Assembly (NCBI RefSeq): GCF_050947875.1
Contig: NC_134570.1
Location: 202,009,750 to 202,073,749 of the forward strand
Length of the DNA: 64,000 bases
DNA from: Dermacentor variabilis
Lineage: Eukaryota > Arthropoda > Arachnida > Ixodida > Ixodidae
Reading direction: 5' to 3'
Shown here: positions 21,710-34,125 of the stretch, in pieces
How positions within the stretch are numbered: position 1 is the first letter of the stretch
Layout of the letters: every line of letters starts with the position of its first letter
Notes under the pieces: generated by a model
Database searches by the model: none
What the model was told of the DNA's origin: nothing
The model's input: only the letters and a program-made list of their open reading frames with translations
Position numbers and translations under genes: made by a program

Positions 21710-24640
21710 AGAACTTTAGTAAACAACATTGGAGACTTCGAATATATCCTGGCTAATTAGGATCCCCATGTGCTTACAATAACCGAAACGTGGCTGCGGC
21801 CCGAAATACAAGACCAAGAGCTCGTACCACCTAATTACAAAATTATACGAAGAGATCGCGATGCTCGTGGGGGCGGAGTTGCTATTGTATTCAAGGCCGA
21901 TATTGACTGTGTGCAAATTACTGGCATTCCAACACATGAACGCGTCTGGTGTGAAATTAAGCTAGATAAAACAAGTATAATTCTTGGAACTGTTTATAGA
22001 CCACCTCAATCGCCCATTTCCTATGTTGAATATATGCAACTTTACTTAGAAAGCTTTAAAAAGCCCAGCTGTCGCATAATCAGTGCTAGGGATTTCAACT
22101 TGTCAGGGATTGATTGGTCCACGCTTAGCATTCAGCCTCGCGAAATGCCCATTGTGAACTACTTCCAGAAATAGCTTTCCGTAAGGATTTACAACAGGTA
22201 GTTCATGAGCGCACACGCGTAGTTGGGAAATCAAGATCTGTATTAGACTGGGTGTTCTTAGACGGGTGATTTGTAGACTACGACGTATCGGTTGAAACAT
22301 GCCTCTCGGATCATAAGCTAGTTTTTGTGGAGATAAAAGTCTACCGCTGTATACCCGAAGGCTGGTAGTACTACGTATGTTCTGTGCTTCGATATAGCCG
22401 ATGACACAAGCATTATTGGTCATCGTTCACTGTGTTTTGATGAATTCACTTCGACGGATGACGTCAATGCGATGTGGATTGCGCTCAAAGATATTGTTTT
22501 TTACTGCGTAAACTCAGAACCGCTACAAGCGATCGAAGAGACGTGGGAGGCAATGTTAAAGGCACAGAGCCTGGAAGATCAGCGAAGTCTGGTGGACCGG
22601 GCCCGGGCTGCAGCATTAGCCAATGGCTTTCTGGACTAAGAGAGCCGCCCACCTAGGCTGAAGAAACGACGCTTTCTCGCTGTTTCTTACAATAAACGTT
22701 AATTCCTCCTCCTTACTGCGTAAACAGATTTGTGCCAACTCGGAAGAAGAAAATAAATAAACGGAACCCTTGGATAACCCTTGAAATTATACATTTAAAA
22801 CGGAAAATTAACCGTGAGAGACAGAAGTCAAACAAAGATCATAATAAAATTTCGGCGCTAAGCTCTATATTGCGCACAAATATGGCTGCTGCTAAAACAA
22901 ATTACTATGACGTGACAATAACTAATATTATGAAGCACGATCCGCACCGTTTTTGGCGCCATTTGTCGCATAATAACGTAGGTCCAAGTGTCATTGTCGC
23001 TAATGGCGAACTTGTGTCGGACAACTCGCGTATGGCAGTATGTTTTAATGATTTTTTTCAATCTGTCTTTACTGACACTTCTGCAGAGGGTCTTTCTCCC
23101 CTCTCTCTAGAATCCCCGTACACATCACCAATGCCTAATATTCAGGTTTCGGATGAAGGCATTGTAGCTCTTTTGCTTAAAATTAACGATAAGAAATCTG
23201 TAGGTCCAGACGGCATACCAAATGCCTTTCTGCGCAGATATGCGGAATGGGTAGCTCACTATCTAGAGATCATTTTTATTTCTTCGCTGAAACAAAAACG
23301 GGTCACAGATGACTGGCTGGTCGCAAAAGTGGTTCCGGTTCACAAGTCTGGTGAAAGGTAACATATTGGAAACTATCGGCCAATTTCACTCACGTGTGTA
23401 TGCTGCAAGTTTAACACATAGTTTCAAAGTCAATCTACACCTACCTTGAAGACAGGAAAGTTTTTTTCCCAACCAGTACGCGTTTCGACAGCACCTTTCG
23501 ACTGTCACACAATTGATAGAAACGATCAACGATTTTTCAGCTTCCTTGAACAATAGAAAGCAGGTCGACGCTGTATCTTTAGATTACTCGAAGGCTTTCG
23601 ATCTAGTCGTACATAATGCATTAATTAAAAACTGATGGAAATGAATAGAAATCATGTTGTGGTTATGTGGATCCGCTCATATCTTAAAGATCGGACACAA
23701 TACGTTGAAATAAATGGTAAAAAATCTAACCAATTAAAAAAAAAACCTCAGGCGTTCCACAGGGATCCGTTTTAGGACCACTTCTTTTTCTAGTATACAT
23801 AAATGATATTGCTCATAACATAAGTAACGACATAACCATCCGGTTATTTGCAGACGATTGTTGATTATATCTTGAAATCAATAACCAAAATCAGGCGTCA
23901 CTTAGTCAAGCCCTTAAAGCTGTAGAAGTCTGGGCCGCAAAAAGTAAAATGAAAATTAACGAATTTAAATCAGTCATGCTCAGAGTTACAAACAAAACAA
24001 AGCATGTTATTGAGTGTAATTATGAGATGAACTCAACAATTCTAACCGAAGCTGAAACGATAAAATAACTAGGTTTAACATTCTCGAAAGGCTTATGTTG
24101 GAAATCACACATAGACAGAATTTGTGGAGCTGCAGAAAGTTATGGTTCCTTCGCCGGAAATTAAAGCTAGCACCGACACCCGTCTAACTACTTGTATATT
24201 TAACATACATTAGACCAACGTTAGAGTATGCCAGTGTCATTTGGGATCCGTTTCAATCAGGATTAATAAACCGTATTGAGAAGACATAGAGAAAATCTGC
24301 AAGCTTCATTCTTTCCCGGTATTATCGTACTGACTCTGTTTCCGAAATGCTTCGGTTGCTTGATTTGCCTCCACTGGCTCAACGGCGGAAGTTGGCTAGA
24401 CTTAAATTTCTTTTTTTGCTATCAAAATGCCACTTCAATATTGAAAGCACTCCCAGGCAGGCTAGAAACGTCAGATCAAGCAATCATTGCATGTTCTCAA
24501 TTCCAAAAGCATATCTGGACATGTACGCTCATTCATTTTTTCCGCGAACAATTAAGGAATGGAACAGATTGCCGGCGTCTGTTTTGCAGTCGAGTAGCAT
24601 TAAAATCTTTGAGGAACGCGTTAAAAGTCTTTTATGAAAT
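21710..24640 (+). pseudogene. CR1-like LINE ORF2 (endonuclease + reverse transcriptase), broken
   Basis: The APE endonuclease part (about 21770-22330) shows LTITETWL, GGGVAIVF, LGTVYRPPQ, and SDHKLVFVE; the usual GDFN is replaced by ARDFN. The reverse transcriptase part (22732-24640) shows SVGPDGIPN, a motif A stretch (AVSLDYSKAFDLV), GVPQGSVLGPLLF, FADD and the C-terminal LEYASVIWDP...RFILSRY-type block, ending near LKSLL at 24640. There are many in-frame stops and at least several frameshifts. No RNase H is present. A foreign 199-bp LINE tail interrupts it at 22514-22712; without that insert the frame continues. The element lies in the plus orientation inside an intron of the minus-strand P-like transposase. 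Confidence 0.75.
22501..22725 (+). mobile_element. 199-bp LINE 3' tail with 13-bp target duplication
   Basis: TTACTGCGTAAAC is present at 22501-22513 and again at 22713-22725. The 199 bp between (22514-22712) encodes a C-terminus ending ALANGFLD-stop and finishes with AATAAACGTTAATTCC(TCC). It is a severely 5'-truncated copy of a different LINE family from its host. Taking out the insert and one duplicate leaves the CR1-like frame intact across the site. Confidence 0.8.
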
Positions 24641-24889
24641 TGAATCTTAGTGGTGCCGTGAAAACATTGTCACACTATTTTAGAAATACATACAATAGTC
24701 TTTCTTTTATGCTACTTCTAATATCACTGTCACAATGTTAGAAACGTATTTCTTAGCCAAACTATTGTATTTGTATTTCGTTAATTGTTTTGCATTGTAT
24801 TTCCAACATTCATTGCTTCATGTCCTATTTACGTTTGTAAAGTGTTCACATTTTTTACGCTATGTGCAAACCTGCTGTACCCACCTGGT
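24641..24889 (+). other. CR1-like LINE 3' untranslated region
   Basis: AT-rich sequence follows the last LINE codon. No poly-A tail or short tandem tail was found before GC-rich sequence of the next LINE starts near 24890. The second LINE may have landed in this 3' region. Confidence 0.4.
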
Positions 24890-25412
24890 TACCCCCGCAG
24901 GGACGTCTGCGCTAGCAGGCGTTTGGTGTGTTGCGACACCACGTACCCGAGCACACGAGGGTCGGACCCTCCCGCGTGTAGCCGTGCGCGGCTTAGCCGT
25001 GTCTGGGAAAAAGGGGATCCTGGGGGTTGAGCCGATGCTGGGTGTTTGGACCTTTAAGGCCCCCCGGCGGAGGCAACACACTCCTTCGGCCTCGGCTTCA
25101 CATAGACGGCACTTCCAGACTGACCCACCTGGAGGAAATCGGCAGTCGCCTTTTCCTGTCTCTCTCTTCCTACAACCTTCGTCTTTCCCTTACTTTCCAC
25201 ATTTCCTGTCTCCTTCTCTCTTCTATTTACTTCATTCTTCTTGGCGGCAAAGGTTAACCCTGTGTGGCTATCCAACCTTGGGTACACCATATATGGTTAT
25301 AGTGGCGGCGTACGACTGGCGTCGTGCAGACTTGCATGCAAGCTCTGCCGCGTCCCCTCGTTGGGCTCCGTGGTGGGCGGTCGGCGCTGTTGCCGAATTT
25401 TTAAATATTTTC
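24890..25412 (+). other. 5' untranslated region of the I-clade-like LINE
   Basis: GC-rich start (near GGGACGTCTGCGCTAGCAG) followed by a long pyrimidine-rich tract (about 25140-25250) leads to the ORF1 ATG at 25413. An in-frame extension back to 24735 exists but runs through CR1 3' sequence and low-complexity pyrimidines, so it is not coding. Confidence 0.5.
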
Positions 25413-26707
25413 ATGGAAACTTCTTCCCCCAAACTTCTTGATCGCCCTCAGAAACGAGGGCGCACCGAAGATGTATTTCAGTTCTTTGGACACCAAATCC
25501 AGAATTTTCCCCGGTTCCATGTTATTCACTCTGACAAGCCAAACAAACCAATGCGAAACATTTCACCATTCCTTGTGTCAAAGTCCTTGACTGATCTTTT
25601 TGGACCAGGTTACAAGGTGCCCAGGATGGCAAGTGGTGACCTACTCTTGGAGCTCCGCGATTTGAAACAATATCAAAAACTACCGAAACTAGTGTCATTT
25701 GGGGAGAACCACACAACAGTAACCCCGCACCGTACAATGAACACCACCCGCGGTGTTGTGTCGGATGATGATTTGCTTGAGCTGACTGAAGCGGAACTCC
25801 TGGAGGGCTTCAGCGAACAAAATGTGATCAATGTCAGAAGAATTAAGATGAGGCGAGAAGGTAAAGAGATTGAGACGAAGCACTTAATAATCACCTTTGG
25901 TTCAAGTGTCCTGCCCGAGTCAATTGAGGCCGGGTACATCAAGCTCCGTGTTAGGCCGTACGTGCCAAACCCACTCCGTTGTTTCAAATGTCAGCGCTTC
26001 GACCACAGCTCTCAGAGCTGCCGCGGCCGCCAAACTTGTGCTAAATGCAGTGCCAAAGAACACACCACTGAAACTTGTGAGAACGCTCTCCACTGTGTCA
26101 ACTGTGATGGCGAGCATGCCGCGTACTCGCGGTCCTGCCCGTCTTGGCAAAAATAAAAAGAAATAGTGACCATAAAAGTAAAAGGAAATATCACTTTCAA
26201 AGAGGCACGCAGGCGGGTTTCATACCTGCCCAAGAAAAGCTTTGCCGATGTGACGCACCAGGGGCAGCGACACAAAGACTTCCGGTGGCTGTCCGACCCA
26301 CAGTGAGTGAGTCGACAGTTACGCCATATGCCCCCGTGGCGGTTGCAGCTAGCGCTGCTCCGTCAACCGAGGAGAAGGGACCACCGACCCCGAAGGTGGG
26401 CGCAGCCGAGGCTGCCTCAACCTCCCAGGTCCCTTCCAGCGCTGGCAACAGTTGGCGCAGCCAAATCCCCCAAGGAGCCCCATCGACCTCCGGGCTGGTG
26501 GGTGCAGGGGTCTTGCCCTCCAAGGCGGGACTCTCCCTGGTAGCTTCTCGCTCGCAAGAGCACGTGTCCGGCGCCTCACAAGAGGCAATGGACACTACAC
26601 GTATCCTCAAGGGGCGCCAAGCGCCTAAGGAGCGGCGAGGCTCCCTCGAACGCTCCAGAAAGAGCAGAACCCCGGTTACAGGGTCTCGAAAGAGCTCTGT
26701 AATCTAA
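25413..26707 (+). pseudogene. I-clade-like LINE ORF1 (gag-like, three CCHC knuckles)
   Basis: ATG at 25413 (METSSPKLLDRPQKRGR) was chosen because upstream sequence is UTR-like. The protein has a basic N-terminus, a fold ending in YVPNPLRCFKCQRFDHSSQS and three CCHC knuckles in a row: CFKCQRFDHSSQSC, CAKCSAKEHTTETC and CVNCDGEHAAYSRSC. A TAA at 26154 and a frame change split it. A second frame carries the expected TFKEARRRVSYLPKKSFADV stretch to about 26300, and the frame from 26144 continues Pro/Ala/Ser-rich sequence to a stop at 26707. ORF1 binds element RNA in this family. At least two frameshifts make this copy inactive. Confidence 0.7.
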
Positions 26708-26753
26708 AGCATCACTTCCGTTTCCTTACACACAGCACCAATTTGCTTTTAAA

Positions 26754-29700
26754 ATGGAGACACAAATTATTCAATGGAATGTCAGAGGCCTTCTTAGGAA
26801 GCTCGGTGATGTGCAAGAACTCATCCACAAACACAATCCAAAAGTGCTGTGCCTACAGGAAACACACCTAAAACCACAACACACAAACTTTCTCCGACAG
26901 CATGTTACTTTTCGCAAAGATCGCGATGATGCGATCGCATCATCGGGCGGTGTTGTAATTGTAATTCAAAAGAACATAGCGTGTCAACATTTACAGCTAC
27001 GAACAGCCCTTGAAGCAGTGGCGGTTCGAGTTGTGTTGCTGAACAAACTAACCACTATTTGCTCGCTTTACATACCCCCCTATTACAAACTTAGCAAACA
27101 TGAATTTCAGACCTTTATAGATGAATTGCCAGAACCTTATATTGTTCTTGGCGATTTCAATGCACACAACTAGCTGTGGGGCGACCCTCGTAGAGATGCG
27201 CGCGGACGACTTGAACAATTCTTTTTCTCTTCTGGTGCGTGCATTCTGAATAAGAAAGAACCCACATATTATTATCTTGCCAACAAAACCTTTTCTTCAA
27301 TTGATCTCAGCATAGTTTCTCCTTCTATTCTGCCTGAACTCGAATGGGAAGTTACAAACAATCCTTACGGAAGCGACCACTTCCCCATACTGCGACGAAC
27401 ACCTAAAGAAAACGAATATCCACCACAGGCTCCCAGGTGGAAGATTGACACAGCAGACTGGGAGAAATTCCGAAACTTAACTAGTATATCATGGTATGAC
27501 GTCTTCTTTAGAAATCGATGCTGCTGTGGAGTACTTCACAGCCTTCATAATAGATGCCGCATCTAAATGCATACGTGAAGTAAGTGGTCCGGCATGCAAA
27601 CGGCATGTCCCGTGGTGGAACGATGAATGCAGAATCGCACGGTAAGAATCAGAAGAAAGCGTGGGGGTTGCTACGCGCTTCCCCCACTCCAGAAAATCTT
27701 GTAAACTTTAAAAAAGTAAAGTCCAAAGGTAGGAGAACCCGCCGACAGGCCAGAAGAGAAAGCTGGCAGAAGTATTTATCCAGTATTAACTCGTTTACTT
27801 CCGAGGCCAATGTCTGGAACAGGGTCAATAGAATTAGAGGGCGACAAACATATTCACTCCCTCTAGTAAATACACAGGGCGATACCCTGCAAGATCAGGC
27901 AGACTCACTTGGGGAACACTTTGAGAGCGTATCAAGTTCAAAACATTATTTGAAATCCTTTCTGAAATTTAAACAAATAGAAGAACGCAAGCCATTAACA
28001 AGAAAAAGTCGAGAGAATGAGCCTTACAACCGTTCTTTTAATATTGCCGAATTGAGAGCTGCCCTGAGCGCATGCAAGAGCTCTGCACCAGGACCTGATA
28101 GAATGATGTATGAAATGCTCAAAAACTTACACAATGACACGCAAGTTACACTACTCACACTTTTCAACACCATCTGGGATGCAGGGTACCTTCCAACCGC
28201 ATGGAAGGAAGCCATTGTGGTCCCTGTTTTGGAACAAGGCAAAGACCCTTCCTCTGTGGCAAGTTACCGCCCGATAGCCCTCACAAGTTGCATTTGTAAG
28301 GTGTTTGAAAAACTGATAAATCGGCGACTCATTCATTTCCTTGAACAGAGCAAAATGCTTGATCCTTATCAGTGCGGCTTCCGAGAAGGGCGCTCCACAA
28401 CCGATCATCTCGAACGTGTAGAAGGGAATATCCGGGACGCATTTATACATAAACAGTTCTTCCTATCGATATTTCTCGATATGGAAAAGGCGTATGACAC
28501 AACGTGGCGTTACGAAATCTTAAGAGACATGTCAGAAATGGGCATCCACGGTAATATGCCTAATATAATAGAAAGCAATCTGTCAAATCGTACCTACCGG
28601 TTAAAAGTCGGCAGTGCACTCTCACGTCCTTTTACGCAATAAACGCGTGTACACCAAGGAGGCGTGCTCAGCTGCACGCTCTTCATCGTGAAGATGAACA
28701 TGCTTCGGGCTTCATTACCACCCGCCATCTTTTACTCTGTCTACGTGGACGACATTCAAATAGCTTTCAAATCTTGTAACCTCGCAGTCTGCGATAGACA
28801 GGTACAGCATGGCCTGAGCAAAGTGTCAATGTGGGCAGACAGGAATGAATTTAAGATCAATCCTAACAACAGCTCTTGTGTTCTTTTTACAAGAAAGAGA
28901 GGACTTATCCCAGATCCTTGCATAGAACTGCGTGCACAACAGATACATGTAAACAAAGAACACAAATTTTTAGGTGTCATGCTTGACTACAGACTCACTT
29001 TCGTCCCCCACATTAAATATCTTAAAGAAATATATCTAAAAACGATGAACATAATGAAACTTCTCTCCCAGACTACATGGGGTAGTGACAGGAAGTGTTT
29101 ATTGAAACTCTATAAAAGCCTCATTCGTTCACGACTAGACTATGGTGCCGTGATTTATCACTCTGCCATCCCGAGCGCGATAAATATGCTAGACCCAGTC
29201 CACCACCTAGGAATCCGACTGGCCACTGGCGCTTTCAGAACGAGTCCCATACAAAGTTTATATGCAGAATCGAATGTGTTTTCACTTCACCTCCAGAGAA
29301 CATACATCAGCCAAACATATTTTCTGATAGTCCACTCTAATCCTCAACATCCTTGCTATACTACCGTTAACGAGATGACATATGCTACACTCTTTCATAA
29401 TTGTCCATCCGTAAGACAGCCTTTCTCTCTACGTGTGAGGGAGCTTAGTCATGAAATGCATGTGCCGCTCCTCGAGCTTCGCCTAATTCATCAAGCCAAG
29501 CTGCTACCTCCTTGGGAGTGGCAGCTGATACAATGCGATATATCTTTCATGCAAGTTACAAAACACGCTTCAGGGATTGAAATCAAAATGCATTTCCGGG
29601 AACTTCTCGGAATCCGACGTACTGCATCCGGAAACTAGTATCTTTACGGCTGAGGCCTACGCACTGCTGTCGGCCGTAAAGCATATAAATAAATCGCAAC

Positions 29701-30358
29701 TCCAGAAATCAGTGTGAAGGCCTTGATGTCTTTCTGTAATCACAAAAATCCAGTATTTAATGAACTCTACTCCGCACTGTGTGAAGCATATATATCTAAC
29801 CAACATGTGATTATAAGCTGGGTGCCTGGACATAGGGGCATCGAGGGAAACGTTCTAGCCGACCAGATTGCCACATCAACTTCATTTCATGCAGTTAATC
29901 CTACTGCTTCGGTCCCTGTCACAGACCTGAAGCCTTTCTTAAGAAGAAAACTACGAAAGCACTGGCAACGTATGTGGGACGAAGAAATCAATAATAAACT
30001 GCATGTAATAAAGCCACAATTAGGTTTCTGGCCTCCTGTAACAAAATCCCGCCGGACAGATGTCCTGTTCTGCCGTCTAAGAATAGGACACACTTTTGGC
30101 ACACATAACTTTTTACTCACGGGACACGAGCCTCCAACCTGTGGTAGATGCGGGGAGAGGCTGACCGTCCTCCACGTCCTACTGGAGTGTCGGGAAGCTG
30201 AATCTGAAAGAAAGAAACATTTTCTCTTAGCATACCGGCAGCACATCCCCCTTCACCCTGTTATGTTACTTGGTCCAGAACCGCTCTTTGACACCAACGC
30301 CGTCCTAGGTTTTTTGAAAGATGTTGTATTGGATGTTATGAGCCCCACACGTTCGTAG
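26754..30358 (+). pseudogene. I-clade-like LINE ORF2 (endonuclease, RT, RNase H), broken
   Basis: ATG at 26754 lies 46 bp after ORF1. Endonuclease: IIQWNVRGLLRKL, CLQETHLK, LGDFNAHN then a TAG at 27171, and NPYGSDHFPI. RT: SSAPGPDRMMYEML, IVVPVLEQGKD, YRPIALTSCICKVFEKL, FLDMEKAYDTTW, a stop at 28640, then GGVLSCTLF and VYVDDIQIAF. RNase H: only the central and last parts remain (TAEAYALLSAVKH; WVPGHRGIEGNVLADQIA); the first catalytic block (usually YTDGS) is missing, apparently by deletion near 29638. The C-terminal CGRCGERLTVLHVLLEC is a zinc-like motif typical of I-clade ORF2. Several stops and shifts make it inactive. Confidence 0.8.
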
Positions 30359-30790
30359 CGCTTCCTCTCTCCAGGGGATGCCGCTGTGATAATTATTTCG
30401 AATAGCACATGCCTCTAGGCCCTTCTGCTTCAAGGGCTCTGGCGAGGCAGTAGTGCTGGAAGCAGTTTAACATCTCGCATATTTTAAACAACGCATCATT
30501 CTTCTACGATGGATTTTAATGTTCATAGTATTCGTCATTAGTCATCGCCATAATTTTATAGCACGTAGATTTTACGCACTTTACAGCGACTATATTTAGG
30601 CCACTTTACAGCCAAGTCACATCTTCCATAATACATCGTTAACACTACCACTTGTCATGGCGCTCTTTGGCCAAACCTGGCCCTTGCGCCACAAAACACC
30701 ACACATCATCATCATCCACCCGGTTACGGCCAAGACGGCCAACAGTATTTGAAAATAAAAAATAAAAAAACAAATAAAATAAGAAAACAT
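30359..30790 (+). other. LINE 3' untranslated region and A-rich tail
   Basis: The region runs from the ORF2 stop to a run of A-rich repeats (AAAATAAAAAAACAAATAAAAT) ending near 30790. ATCATCATCATC occurs just before the tail. I could not find a convincing target duplication against the region before 24890. Confidence 0.6.
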
Positions 30791-30835
30791 ATTATTACAC
30801 TGAGTTGGACGCATGTACACTGGCTTAAAGCGTAC

Positions 30836-31009
30836 CTCAATCTTCGGTGAGCCATTTCGTATTCCTTCTGCAGGATGTTATGTGTTGAGTGCACCAAAGA
30901 CATCATTCATTGTCACTGTAAACACCTCTGTTCCCTCCGAGTCTTGGAGGCCTTCAACGCTTTCTGCCCTGTATAATTGCAATCCAATAGCAGTACTACG
31001 GCTGAACAG
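30836..31009 (-). pseudogene. P-like transposase, internal exon
   Basis: Exactly 58 codons on the minus strand lie between an acceptor (TTTGCCTTCCACAG) and ATTGAG/GTACGC. It reads LFSRSTAIGLQLYRAESVEG, then LQDSEGTEVFTVTMNDVFGA, one TAA, then HPAEGIRNGSPKIE. The GLQDSEGTE..T..MND.F block followed by PAEGIR is a signature of P-element-type transposases. Both ends are phase 0 and agree with neighbours. The donor is a weak GTACGC. Confidence 0.7.
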
Positions 31010-31111
31010 CTGTGGAAGGCAAACAAAGTGTAACAGTTCTAATTGAAAAACTTTCAAAGCAACAAAGAGCCACTTTCTATATTTAGGCATATTCCTATTT
31101 TAATAGTTCAC

Positions 31112-31258
31112 CTGTGCAGCTAGTCGCACGTTTATTATCTACAAGTTTGTGGGGTTTACGTACGCTGCTGAGAGCTTTGGGACAACTTTGGGATGACGCT
31201 TTCTTTCGCACTCACAGAGGAGTTCATAGTGGGCAAAGTTTATGCGGTAATCTCCAGC
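31112..31258 (-). pseudogene. P-like transposase, internal exon
   Basis: Exactly 49 codons lie between CTTTTTTCAG and GCACAG/GTGAAC. It reads AGDYRINFAHYELLCECERK, then a KVVPKLSAAYVNP stretch, one TAG, and NVRLAAQ. The pattern (GD Y ... PKL...H..P.NL..M.VRLAAQ) is that of the P-type transposase segment after the second catalytic region. Phases agree with both neighbours. Confidence 0.65.
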
Positions 31259-31315
31259 CTGAAAAAAGTTATCGACGCCAATCAGCACATTATGGAATTA
31301 TCTACTCTAGCTCAC

Positions 31316-32547
31316 CTGCCTATACTTGTGCTTGAGCAAATTGTTGCGTACACACTTCAGAGCATGTGGCACATCACACAGGAAATACAGGTACGCGCGC
31401 TCAGCCAGGCATGGATGTGGTTTCTTCTGAGAAGGTGAGGTTACGCTGCCGCTGATTCCCATCTGATGCCACATAGAGCGATTCTTCCCATCCCCGTCAC
31501 TGACTACAGCGATCACCATAGCACCATGTTTATGCAATTGAATTACTGCTTTCAACACCAACTCTGCTAAAATCCTGCCAGGCGCAGCACCTTTCATGGC
31601 AAAGGTGGCAATCGGTTGCACCCAGCTCTCCAGAAGTGGTACGAACATCCGCACGAGCGCATGATCGGCAAGTTGGCCAGTTCCTTCATTTTAAATGCCA
31701 TCGTAGTCCACAAAACCATCAAGTTTGAAGGTTTTCTTGTTAAAATCGTACGCCTGGCGTAACCTAATTTCATCCAAAATCAGTGTACCGAACTTCTTCA
31801 CACCTACTCTGTTGCCCACCTGTATCCAATAGCTTACATACAGAGACGATTGAAACCATACTTGCATGGTATTCCTTTCAGAATTTGTGTGAGACGGCTC
31901 AGGGTGGGCAAGGGCAGCAGTTATGTCAGATAGAAGCTTACATGCTCGAGGGCTCGCTTTCCTCAGCATTGAACAATTCAGAAGCCAGTCCGCATTGTAC
32001 CGCGCGCCACACGGAGAGTTTCCTCTCTAATGTTTAACCGATGTCATAAATGCAAGTCGCTGTAAAGGCGGAAGTTCAGCCAGTGCTTCCTAGATTCTGT
32101 TAACGGGGGTTTCAGACAGCCTTTTCTTCAGAGCCAAAATTTCCTTCTTGCGCTATTGGTGGGCAGCAGCCGCCATAAGCAGCTTCTTCTTCACATTGTG
32201 TAGTTTCTGATATCGCTTGAGCGTTGCGCTCGGAGCCTTATTGCTCAGTCGAAGTTTCCTTTGTAGACTGAGACAACGCGCGCAGAGTAGTTGCTTTATA
32301 AGTACTTTGCACTCCTTGTGGTGCGTATTATCTGATGTCGCCGTGTCACACTAGCCTGCTTTGACGCCCGCGCATGTGTTCAAGCTGTCTGCTTCTCTCA
32401 GGATTCTTTGCATAGTTGCAATGCTAGTCGCAGCTCGAAATAGCCTCTTGTGAATTTTGCTGTAGCCATTTATGCAGCAAATACCATCCTCTTCAAGCAC
32501 AACAGTTTTCATTACTCGCAGATGTCCGCCTACCAGTTGCCTCATAT
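31316..32547 (-). pseudogene. P-like transposase, catalytic-region exon, truncated by gypsy insertion
   Basis: One minus-strand frame runs from the gypsy target site (32547) to a donor (AGGCAG/GTGAGC at 31316), with about five in-frame stops and no frameshift. It contains the leucine-rich stretch ILALKKRLSETPVNRI, then LILDEIRLRQAYDFNKKTFK with FVDYDG, IAVVSDGDGKNRSMWHQMG and DVPHALKCVRNNLL. These correspond to the RNase H-like catalytic core of P-element-type transposases (acidic residues in DEI, SDG and DVPH blocks). Most stops are single transitions from Gln/Lys-like codons, so decay is recent enough to keep the frame. Confidence 0.75.
32544..32547. repeat. Left 4-bp target duplication (ATAT) of gypsy element 1
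   Basis: ATAT here and at 45078-45081 flank the LTRs exactly. With one copy removed, the minus-strand P-like frame runs open across the junction, which confirms the insertion. Confidence 0.8.
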
Positions 32548-32964
32548 TGACACGTGTAGTTATCTTTATCGGGCGACCACGTTTCGCCGCTTAACAAATG
32601 TAATCGCACAGCGCGGGACGCGCCTGCATGTATCCGATGTTTCTGGAAAGTTATCGATCCTTCTATTCTGTGTCTATTGTCGCCGAACTTTATGTCATCT
32701 GATTTCATCGCCTGCCGCGAATGGTGTAGATATTTGTGGAAGGCACGCAGGACCCAACGATTAGTCTGGAACATTCAACGACTGTTGTATAAAAGCCGAC
32801 GCGCTTGACCCGCTGATCAGATTTTCGACGATCGCCGACTATGTTCGCCGCTTTGGTTGTGCTATAAGTGTAGCCTGTTTTGTGGGCACAGGTTCGCCCA
32901 ATAAAATCTAGTTTTGCGTTTCACAGTATTGCTACTGTGTTATTAACGTCACCACCACGTGACA
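32548..32964 (+). mobile_element. Gypsy element 1, 5' LTR
   Basis: 417-bp LTR starting TGACACGTG and ending CACGTGACA. TATAAAAG lies at about 32786 and CCAATAAAATC at about 32897, giving a promoter and polyadenylation signal in the plus orientation. It aligns end to end with 44661-45077 with roughly 24 mismatches by eye (about 6%). It is followed directly by TCTGGTGGAGGTGCTGGG, a primer-binding-site-like leader. Confidence 0.9.
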
Positions 32965-32980
32965 TCTGGTGGAGGTGCTG

Positions 32981-34125
32981 GGTAAGTCCGGTCTCGAACG
33001 GTAATTCTTGCCGTGCAGATTCCAGTCAGCGTAATGAGGTGTCTTCCAGCGGTCCGAATTTGGGGACCCTCCCATGCAGTCTTAACCTTCTTCAACTGGG
33101 CGGCGATGTGTCCACTCATTACGGAGTAATCGGCCCCTGTGTCGACTAAGGCAGTGACTGCATGGCCGTCGAGAAGCACGTCGAGGTCGGTGGTTCTTTG
33201 TCTGGCGTTGCAGTTGGGTCTTGGCGTCGGATCACGGCTGCGTCGTGTTGAACTCAAGCTGGAACGTCGCGTCGTCTTTCGTCGGAGTAGTCTTGGCTTC
33301 CCGACTTCTTCGGGACGGCGGCGTGTCGTCATTAGGTCGTCGAGATGGTTTCTTCGTCGTCTTCGTCGGCGGCGGAGGATCTTCGTCAGTTCGAAGAACA
33401 GCAACCGCACCTCCATCGGTTGCTGCTTTTAGTTTTCGGAATATGGGCTCGCTTACCTGCCCCGGGCTGGGCCAGTGTATGGTCGGCGCTGCGGCGACAG
33501 GTAGCGGCCTGGTGATGGCGAACGCGACGGTCGTCGCGAGCTCCACTGAGTAGCGACGAGGTAGTCGGCGATGTCACGAGGGCATTCACCTACCCGAGGG
33601 CGCGGGGCGTTGACGGCGAACCCTCGCAATCCCAGGTCGCGGTATGGGCATCGACGGTACACATGGCCGGCTGCTCCGCAGTGCTAGCAGAGCGGGCGGT
33701 GGTCAGGAGCGCGCCAAACGTCTGTCTTCCTCGGGTAGCTGCGCTGGGCGACGGGTGGGCGTGCTGGCGGTGGCGGCAGTGGTCGACGGAATTGCGGCGT
33801 TACAGGGCCCTGGCGCGGTCGTGGAAGCGGGCCTTGACAGCGGGCGACGGCGGCGTAGGTCATCGCTTCTGGCTGGGACTGCGATGATTGTGATTGTACC
33901 TCGGGAACTGTGAGCGATCGCTGAACTTCTGCTTTGACAACTTCGGCGATTGAGGCCACTTGAGGTTGCGTTGAAGGGAAGATCTTCTGAAGCTCCTCTC
34001 GTACGACTACGCGGATGGTCTCGCGCAGGTCGTCGGTGGGCACTGATTGAACGCCGGCGTAGCTTGTTGGCTTGGTGCGTCGGTCGAATTGCCGGTTCCG
34101 CAATTCCAATGTCTTATCGATGTTC
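32981..34125 (-). pseudogene. Gypsy element 1, gag C-terminal half and protease start, inverted
   Basis: Read on the minus strand this starts inside gag (NIDKTLELRNRQFDRRTKP, then TDDLRETIRVVVREELQKI). It passes the Pro-rich linker to KTDVWRAPDHRPLC (start of the zinc-knuckle region) and YRRCPYRDLGLRGFAV, and ends with protease: LDVLLDGHAVTALVDTGADY, containing the DTGA catalytic triplet, then ARITVRDRTYPA. The last codons run into the leader rather than the rest of protease. Frameshifts split the frame at least three times. Orientation is opposite to the LTRs and integrase of the same element. Confidence 0.75.

Noticed and set aside
24735..25412. N-terminal extension of the LINE ORF1 frame
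   Set aside because: The open frame reaches back through CR1 3' sequence and a pyrimidine-rich UTR; the protein there is low-complexity and unrelated to ORF1. ATG at 25413 is preferred.
33139..33913. Arg/Ser-rich plus-strand proteins
   Set aside because: These open frames are antisense to gypsy gag and protease, which carry recognisable motifs on the minus strand.
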